Translations under genes and position numbers: made by a program
Assembly (NCBI GenBank): GCA_008931825.1
Contig: QXVZ01027757.1
Location: forward strand, 2,264 to 28,248
DNA length: 25,985 bases
Reading direction: 5' to 3'
Source: Phallusia fumigata
Lineage: Eukaryota; Chordata; Ascidiacea; Phlebobranchia; Ascidiidae
In this document: piece by piece, positions 21,701-25,985 of the stretch
How the letters are laid out: each line of letters begins with the position of its first letter
How positions within the stretch are numbered: position 1 is the first letter of the stretch
Notes under the pieces: model-generated
The model's database searches: none
What the model was told of the DNA's origin: nothing
The model's input: only the letters and a program-made list of their open reading frames with translations

Positions 21701-24312
21701 ACAGAGATGCCATGATTCTACCAGCTCTCCAAACCTAACTAACACTTACATAAACTGTAAACACTCGCAAAACTAAACCGCCATTCCAATGTCTAGTAGG
21801 AAAGTAAAACCACACCTATATAACAATCTATACCATTCAAACCTATGACACCCAGGTTTGTCTGTCAGAGGTACAACCTTTTGCTAGGTTGCCAAGCTCC
21901 AACGGTTTCAGATTACAGCAGCTGTGATATCTGACACTGAAATCTTTGATAGAGTGTTTGCGCACTTTGCCTTCTTGTTAGTCTCCCCACATGACTTAAA
22001 TCAACATTTAAGACAAATTTATAGACATTTAAGACCAACTCGATGATTGACGGTTACACATTGGGAGTAGAAATACAGATAGATTTGTTTGCTATTCTAG
22101 ATGTAAAAAACTGTTGACATCTTACGGAATAGAAAGGTAATGTCTGAGCCAATAAAATGTAGATAAAGGAAAGGAAATGTAATTCAATATGCAATGCAAA
22201 ATGATATGTTTTACCCATTAAAAAAATGGGAATACAGTTTTGTAATGCACAGATACATTTCAAATTTTGTCTGAAAAACAAGCTATAGTCCTGATAATCT
22301 AATTTTTGCATTTATTTTTTATTGTACAACCATATTTTAAGTACATAACTATTCCAATTTTTACTGATTTTAAATATTTTTCCACATCAAAGCAAACAAA
22401 ATATAACCGTCAATCACGTAGTTTTTTTGTTCATCTGGAAATAGCAAGCAACTTCTGCAGATTTGGTTCAGTTATGGGGTCAGCGACCCCCTGGCGTGCA
22501 TACCATGGTTGACACAAGGTGATTATTTATGGCATGTCAAGAAATTTATGAGTTCATATTCCAACAAATTTTATGAGCCTAGTTGATCAACCTCTTTGTT
22601 TTTCACCATAAAGTGCAGTGTAACTGCAGCAATAAGCTACAATGCGCTTACTGTAATGATTAACCTACTTGATGCAGAAACATGAAGCACTGATGTCTTT
22701 AACATGGCACACGAAGTCATGAACATTTTTACAAAATTTGTAAACTGGCACACCACATTCAAAAGGTTGCCGATCCCTGGTTTGGTCTAAAAACTTACTA
22801 AAATTTCGTGGACATGAACTCGACACTCCTGCATCCAAATGTCCATCTCCTCATTGTAAACGTCACTCATCTGCTGCAACTGAACTTGAAACTGCTCAGC
22901 CAGTTCTGTGTTTTTTGAGAAGTGTTAATAGAATGCATGAGAAGTGCTACTATAATGTTCATGAACTAGTGGTTAGTTTCAATTGGTTGGAAATTACGAC
23001 ATATAAATATTACTGCCAGGTTTTGCACTGACCAGTTTTAATATATTGCTTAAATCAAGTCCTGTTTTAGGACAGGTAAAAATGTGCATTTGTCTTTTTA
23101 AACACACCACACAGAAAAACATAGCAAAATCAAACTGCTGTGTAAAAATGTTATTCTTTGATCAGCAGAAAATGTAAATCGCATGTTATTCACAGCATTT
23201 TGTATCACAACAAACACACAATTTACATTTGATGTTTTTCCGAAAGCCCTGCATAAAAACAAACTGTCAGATGGAATAGAACATTCTTTGACACTTGGGA
23301 TAGCAACAGAAACACTAAGAACAACTTAGACTTGATGTAAAGTGGGAGTGAGTCAAATTAGCAAAGGTTTGATTTTACCAAACACTCAAACAGAGAACAT
23401 CTTAAGACTTAGGGCTTGCTGGCCCTGGATGGGATCGCATCACATGTGTATAATGCAATAGATTAGTCGTAATATTTTTACTTCTAACCAGCATTTGACC
23501 ATTTGGTAAGGTAAATCTGTATGAAGAAACTCATCAATTACACAGAAAAAGCATTTGATTTTACTCGCAGCTGAACTTAAATGTTTTTAAACTTTTCTCA
23601 TCATTATGTGATATTGAGCAGGTTTGTTTAGGCAAAACTTTTAACCTTTGTCTGAGTTTTAGAGATCAAAAAGGTGACATTAGGTATTGAGCACTTGGGT
23701 GCTGACTCATACTTTGTGTAATATTATACACAAAGAAACATCACACTTTTGAAATTACGATGACTTGCTGACATGTAGAGTTATACTATTGTAATTTTTA
23801 CATTAATTTAAATATACTTCCAATGTTGATATATTTCCAAGCTATTCTTTCAAATNCCTCCATATTACTTCCAGAAGATCTCCACAAATTAGATGCATCA
23901 TCATAGTCCTGAAGGGTCTGCATAGTTTTTTGTTTAGGTGGTTTACTAATAAGCTTGAGACTAAACTTTAAGCAACTTAAATACTTGCAGTGGTTTTAAC
24001 CATTCGACTTAACAGAGAAGCATAATTTAAACACCCGTCAATGCAAAATGAAGAACAGCTTGCACGATTATAGAAAGATAATGTATTACCAAGAATGGAA
24101 AATCAGCAGTGTATAAATAATTACTACATGTCAGAGCATTTGAATAAATAGAAAACCTAAGTAAAAGGAATGTATGTTACATTGTGAATCCTGCTGGTTA
24201 TATCATCAAGTTGTTGTTTTGTTTTGGCTTGTTCCCTTGCAACATGCGAATCTTGAAGCTTTTTCATAACCTGGGAAGCAGCATCTCCTTGTACCATCAG
24301 CATGCCTGCCAT
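9755..24312 (-). CDS. Large coiled-coil protein of unknown family, ~920 aa, 23 coding exons
   Basis: Exons in transcript order: 24312-24181 (acceptor 24318), 23917-23818, 22905-22799, 21294-21207, 20974-20844, 20305-20111, 19618-19540, 19481-19387, 18681-18496, 17908-17837, 17763-17677, 17173-17024, 16949-16850, 16128-15959, 15325-15160, 14547-14364, 13944-13832, 13332-13228, 12671-12572, 11385-11292, 10972-10773, 10491-10427 and 9798-9755. Phases match at every junction and give 920 codons plus stop. The start ATG lies 5 bases after an acceptor in a strong context (ataccATGG). Residues about 187-277 and 475-507 are rich in E, K, Q, L and look like coiled coil. Residues 565-680 form a charged helical region with ERRRLAALLSDALQRLESI. 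From about 720 on, the chain is Ser/Thr/Pro-rich with an acidic patch near 827-835 and ends PPTEV. No signal peptide or membrane segment is evident. I do not recognise the family; a centrosomal, ciliary or cytoskeletal role is only a guess from composition. Weakest points are the 14364 and 23818 donors, and the GC donor at 12571. Confidence 0.82.
11127..11174 (-). repeat. Dispersed ~50-bp repeat core, copy 2
   Basis: This is the reverse-complement partner of the block at 1164-1213. It sits in an intron of the large minus-strand gene, between exons 11292-11385 and 10773-10972. It shows no coding potential of its own. Confidence 0.6.
11932..11944. promoter_or_regulatory. Perfect three-box heat-shock element
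   Basis: The sequence ttctagaagcttc is TTC-nn-GAA-nn-TTC, three alternating nGAAn pentamers in exact register, the consensus site for HSF trimers. It lies 83 bases upstream of a TATA box (12027-12036) in an intron of the minus-strand gene. That spacing is normal for metazoan heat-shock promoters. A 13-base motif can arise by chance; its value comes from the TATA box and short ORF that follow. Confidence 0.55.
12027..12036 (+). promoter_or_regulatory. TATA box of a candidate nested plus-strand unit
   Basis: The sequence is tatataaaag, a near-ideal TATA box. Transcription would be expected to start about 30 bases on, around 12057-12064, just before the ATG at 12071. A CRE-like core (acgtca) lies about 10 bases upstream. 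Confidence 0.5.
12071..12133 (+). CDS. Candidate 20-aa hydrophobic micropeptide ORF
   Basis: ATG at 12071 and TAA at 12131-12133 enclose MDCVLKLCVAVFILLLCLAQ. This has one lysine near the N-terminus followed by an unbroken hydrophobic core, the layout of a signal peptide or a single-span micropeptide. The ATG context is good (aggaATGG). It is preceded by the TATA box at 12027 and followed by AATAAA at 12268-12273, so a short unspliced transcript of roughly 230 bases could be made. It lies antisense within an intron of the large minus-strand gene. Alternatives are a first exon whose donor I cannot place, or chance. No family is recognised. Confidence 0.35.
   Translation: MDCVLKLCVAVFILLLCLAQ
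12268..12273 (+). terminator. AATAAA downstream of the micropeptide ORF
   Basis: A canonical hexamer is followed by a GTTGTT stretch about 15 bases on. It would close the short plus-strand unit that begins with the TATA box at 12027. Confidence 0.35.
12864..12879 (+). other. Spliced-leader-like 16-mer, 15/16
   Basis: The sequence attctattcgaataag differs at one base from attctatttgaataag, the Ciona spliced-leader exon as I recall it. It is followed by agactg and not by a GT donor, so it is not an intact SL RNA gene. Confidence 0.4.
14642..14657 (-). other. Spliced-leader-like 16-mer, 15/16, minus strand
   Basis: The minus strand reads aatctatttgaataag, one mismatch at the second base. Downstream on the same strand an open frame (NKILKMQDHLGLYPLRN and on) runs straight into the exon 14547-14364 without a stop. 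A transcript joined at this point would therefore be readable. Confidence 0.4.
15450..15465 (+). other. Spliced-leader-identical 16-mer
   Basis: The sequence attctatttgaataag matches the recalled Ciona SL exon at all 16 bases. The following bases (gaacttccaatttt) lack the GT donor and I cannot see the Sm site of an SL RNA gene. It may be a degenerate SL gene, an SL carried in by retroposition of a trans-spliced mRNA, or chance. Confidence 0.45.
15832..15846 (+). mobile_element. Solitary hAT-type terminus
   Basis: The sequence caggggtcggcaact is the typical terminal inverted repeat of hAT-superfamily MITEs. I found no matching right end (gttgccgacccctg) within the next kilobase, so the element is either truncated or only the terminus remains. 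It lies in the intron before exon 15325-15160, close to exon 16128-15959. Confidence 0.4.
16392..16402 (+). repeat. tRNA B-box-like remnant
   Basis: The sequence ggttcgaaccc within cctgggttcgaaccccgtg is a perfect T-arm/B-box motif. No plausible acceptor stem, D-arm or anticodon arm is found upstream, so it is not called a tRNA gene. It is probably the residue of a tRNA-derived SINE. Confidence 0.4.
17973..18183. mobile_element. hAT (Charlie-like) MITE, 211 bp
   Basis: The left end is cagtggttctctatctttt and the right end is cggtcgagaaccacta, an imperfect terminal inverted repeat of the CAGTGGTTCTC class. The flanking 8-mers (cccttaac and tcccaaac) agree at five of eight positions, consistent with an old 8-bp target duplication. 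There is no transposase ORF inside. It sits in the intron between exons 18681-18496 and 17908-17837. Confidence 0.65.
18496..20305 (-). other. Coiled-coil core exons of the large gene
   Basis: Four consecutive exons here carry the clearest protein signal. Exon 20305-20111 (65 codons, phase 0 at both ends) reads as a charged helix containing KARKELSRLTENL and ASRWQEERASLLAHIEQLK. Exon 19618-19540 continues with EEAMRNLEEFATEQEQLE. Exon 19481-19387 is Ser/Gly-rich. Exon 18681-18496 is Ser-rich, then strongly basic and acidic (KQKIAERREAIKQRKNERL). Donors include gtaaat, gtaagc, gtcaga and gtaaaa. The heptad-like spacing of L, A and I supports a dimerising coil. Confidence 0.75.
19206..19256. 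repeat. Three clustered TTTAAAGCTT motifs
   Basis: The 10-base motif tttaaagctt appears three times within about 50 bases in an intron of the minus-strand gene, and aagctt is itself palindromic. It is probably local slippage in AT-rich sequence, with no clear function. Confidence 0.5.
21664..21714 (-). CDS. Possible alternative first exon of the large gene
   Basis: A 17-codon open frame starts with ATG at 21714-21712 (MASLSTASSVDFRQLKV) and meets a gtaaag donor in phase 0. The next supported exon (21294-21207) also enters in phase 0, so a transcript starting here would give an 824-aa protein lacking the first three exons of the longer form. The donor is weaker than its neighbours, and unspliced reading reaches TGA five codons later. 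It could equally be intronic chance sequence. Confidence 0.4.
21715..22468. other. Intron of the large gene, no recognised feature
   Basis: AT-rich sequence upstream of the possible alternative first exon. Open frames here (for example 22054-22311, minus) lack splice sites in a compatible phase. If the alternative exon at 21714 is real, its promoter should be here, but no TATA box stands out. Confidence 0.35.
22469..22779. mobile_element. Probable hAT-type MITE, 311 bp
   Basis: The element would run from cagttatggggtcagcgacc to aggttgccgatccctg, with the CAG/CTG ends usual for hAT. The right terminus is close to the common hAT end gttgccgacccctg; the left end is more diverged. The 8-mers outside it (atttggtt and gtttggtc) agree at six of eight positions, as expected for an aged 8-bp target duplication. 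There is no transposase frame. It ends 20 bases from exon 22905-22799, at that exon's donor side. Confidence 0.55.
22906..23817. other. Intron of the large gene, no recognised feature
   Basis: About 900 bp of AT-rich sequence between the second and third coding exons. I see no splice-flanked open frame on either strand and no repeat recognised from elsewhere in the window. Confidence 0.4.
23818..23917 (-). other. Exon containing an unresolved base (N at 23856)
   Basis: This second exon of the large gene starts ACC CTT CAG after ctatgcag. The N at 23856 falls in the middle of a codon (GNA) following NME. Reading through it gives FERIAWKYINIG and a donor gtatat in phase 1, which matches the phase-1 acceptor of the next exon (22905). 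If the N were A on the plus strand, a gtattt donor would appear at the N itself, but that would break the phase with the next exon. Unlike the other Ns, the flanks here are not duplicated. Confidence 0.55.
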
Positions 24313-24317
24313 GGTAT

Positions 24318-25034
24318 CTGTAAAATACAGTTGTAAAGACTATATTTTTATCTGCCTGGCTAAATAACCAGCATGAACCAGTAAACATGTACGCAGCTGC
24401 TAGTGGCTAGGACCAAAATCACCAAACCCAATATTTCAACACTAAATATTTCTTAAATTATATCCAGGTTCAATTAGCACCAAGGCTTTTTACTGGTATA
24501 TTATAAAGTATTGTTATTTTCAATTAAAAAAAAGAACAATTTGTTTAAATTCGGCACAAATTATAATTACAAATGTGTTTGGAAAACATGTGATAAACTC
24601 CCATAAAATATATTTCTGCTATGTGATTAACACAACCATGTTTTACTCACGAGATAAACAAAAAACTAGTCAGACACCAAATAATCAAGTCGAAGCTTGG
24701 CAAACTTCGCAACAGTCATGCATTAACAACGAAGCTACCCAGCAAAGTGTGACGGGCAACAAAAATTTGCACAACTGTTAAATATTTGCAACAACCTTTT
24801 GAAAATTAAATATATGCATTTGATGCAAAATAAGACATTCGGATTAAAGTAAGAGGATTAAAACATTTTTTCGTTGGAATTTTGGGATACTTAAAAGATA
24901 GTGTTAAATTCCTATTTTACTAACAGGTAAATCTGTGTCAATACAAAGCAAAAATTACTAAATTATTCGTCCAATCACTTAAAACTAGAATGATTTACGT
25001 TGTTCTTGTTTACGGTTCTAAATTTAGCCCACTG
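24318..25034. other. 5' region of the large minus-strand gene
   Basis: Upstream of the acceptor at 24318 the sequence is AT-rich and I find no earlier coding exon in a compatible phase. The acceptor (gtattttacag) is only 5 bases before the ATG. It must join either a distant untranslated exon or, in a tunicate, a trans-spliced leader. A 68-codon plus-strand ORF (24575-24781) has no supporting signals. Confidence 0.4.
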
Positions 25035-25735
25035 CTCACGGAGTCACGGTCCTCTAGCTCACCCTGCCCATTGTACAAAATACGTTGCGGTTTGTTTACG
25101 GTCCTCTAGCGCACCTTAGCGGTTGAACAAAATTAAATTGCAGTTTGTTTACGGTCCTCTAGCACAATCTAGCGGTAAATAAAAAAATGTTTACAAAATA
25201 CATTACGGTTTGTTTACAGTCCTCTAGCGCACCCTAGCGGTTAAACAAAATTAAAATGCAGTTTGTTTACGGTCCTCTTGCGCACCCTAGCGGTTGTTTA
25301 GATATAGATTGCAGTTTGTTTACTGTCCTGGCCGTAAAAATACAGCAACGTTTTTAAACAACCGCTAGCGTGTGCTAAAGGACAGCAAACAAACCGCATT
25401 GTATTTTGCAAACATTTTTTTCACTAACAACTAAGTTGTGCTAGAGGACCGTAAATAATCTGCAAAGAATTTATACTGACCGCTAGGTTGTGCTGGAGGT
25501 CCGTAAACAAATTCACTGATCTCTACAAACACTATAAAGATCAGTGAAACAAATCGCAATGAATCTTGTAAACATTTTTTTCACTTGCCACTAGGTTGTG
25601 CTAGAGGACCGTAAACAAACTGCAAAAAACTTGTACTGACCGCTAGGTTGTGCTAGAGGACCGTAAACAAACTTCAATGTATTTTGTAAAGGTTTTTTTC
25701 ACTGACCGCTAGGTTGTGCTAAAGGACTGTAATTG
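25035..25735. repeat. Inverted array of twelve ~53/65-bp units
   Basis: A motif close to acggtcctctagcgcaccctagcgg recurs in forward orientation starting near 25046, 25098, 25151, 25216, 25269 and 25322. It then recurs as its reverse complement (accgctaggttgtgctagaggaccgt) with the ctagagga core near 25375, 25441, 25493, 25601, 25653 and 25719. Spacings are mostly 52-53 or 65-66; the longer units carry an extra block resembling aaatgtttacaaaatac. The halves mirror each other about a point near 25350, forming a roughly 700-bp imperfect palindrome. One reverse interval (108) has an insertion holding a separate hairpin. Confidence 0.85.
25512..25548. repeat. 11-bp hairpin inside the array
   Basis: The sequence ttcactgatct is followed after 15 bases by its exact reverse complement agatcagtgaa. 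It sits in the one over-long interval of the reverse half of the array and looks like a later insertion or expansion. Confidence 0.7.
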
Positions 25736-25892
25736 CATCGTTCTGTTTACAACTTTTAAATCGGGGCTTTACAACCTTTTTCAATCACGTCACAATTATA
25801 AACATTCGAAATTCAGCGGCACATCTCAACCTAAAACAGAGGGAACGATAATTTTCGACAAAAACAACGTCTTATATACCGTTACACAGCAC

Positions 25893-25899
25893 TATAAAT
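25893..25899 (+). promoter_or_regulatory. TATA box of the sulfotransferase-like gene
   Basis: The sequence tataaat lies 42 bases before the ATG at 25935, which would put the start of transcription about 10-15 bases before the ATG. A second TATATA at 25873 is a weaker alternative. Confidence 0.45.
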
Positions 25900-25934
25900 T
25901 CGCAGTAGGCAATTTAACTAGACTTGCAACAATA

Positions 25935-25985
25935 ATGAAAGTTTTGTGTGTTGGGTTTTGGAAAACTGGCACCAAAAGTTTATCT
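25935..25985 (+). CDS. N-terminus of a Sulfotransfer_4-type P-loop protein (3' partial)
   Basis: The 17 codons before the window end read MKVLCVGFWKTGTKSLS. A short beta strand followed by G-F-x-K-T-G-T-K-S-L is the nucleotide-binding loop at the very start of the Sulfotransfer_4 family, where it is thought to bind the 5'-phosphosulfate of PAPS, much like KTGTTW loops of cytosolic sulfotransferases. The position right at the N-terminus fits that family. The ATG has A at +4 and A at -3. The gene is divergent from the large minus-strand gene, and the inverted repeat array lies just upstream of its promoter. Substrate cannot be inferred, and only 17 residues are visible. Confidence 0.7.
   Translation, partial: MKVLCVGFWKTGTKSLS

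Noticed and set aside
1-25985. CRISPR arrays, operons, bacterial ribosome sites
   Set aside because: The DNA is eukaryotic with introns. The only regular array (25035-25735) has inverted symmetry and no spacer-repeat pattern.

Overview
The window is AT-rich animal nuclear DNA with intron-split genes, canonical GT-AG splice sites and small exons. It most likely comes from an ascidian of the Ciona type. The supports are compact genes, tRNA-derived SINEs and hAT-type MITEs, very high allelic divergence between two overlapping assembly copies, and a 16-base match to the Ciona trans-splicing spliced leader as I remember it. All exon models below were built by hand from splice sites and reading-phase continuity; no database search was possible.

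Layout. (1) Bases 38-3053 (+): the last three coding exons of a gene I cannot name, with an intron that holds two SINE copies, followed by a 3'UTR with two AATAAA signals. (2) Bases 4481-8749 (+): a complete seven-exon ceramide synthase (335 aa, CerS1-like, TLC domain) with a C-terminal dilysine signal in a tiny last exon. (3) Bases 24312-9755 (-): a very large gene of about 23 coding exons encoding a predicted 920-aa protein with coiled-coil stretches and a disordered, Ser/Pro-rich tail ending in a PDZ-ligand-like TEV. It runs tail-to-tail against the ceramide synthase. I do not recognise its family. (4) Bases 25935-25985 (+): the first 17 codons of a Sulfotransfer_4-type gene, cut by the window end and divergent from gene 3.

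Between the start of gene 3 and the sulfotransferase lies an unusual array: six ~53/65-bp repeat units in one direction, then six in the opposite direction. Inside an intron of gene 3, on the opposite strand, is a compact unit with a perfect three-box heat-shock element, a TATA box, a 20-codon signal-peptide-like ORF and an AATAAA. It is the best candidate for something undescribed.

The assembly carries four N bases. Three of them separate directly repeated flanks (91, about 500 and 226 bp). These are best explained as unmerged overlapping contigs or haplotypes, not as biological duplications.
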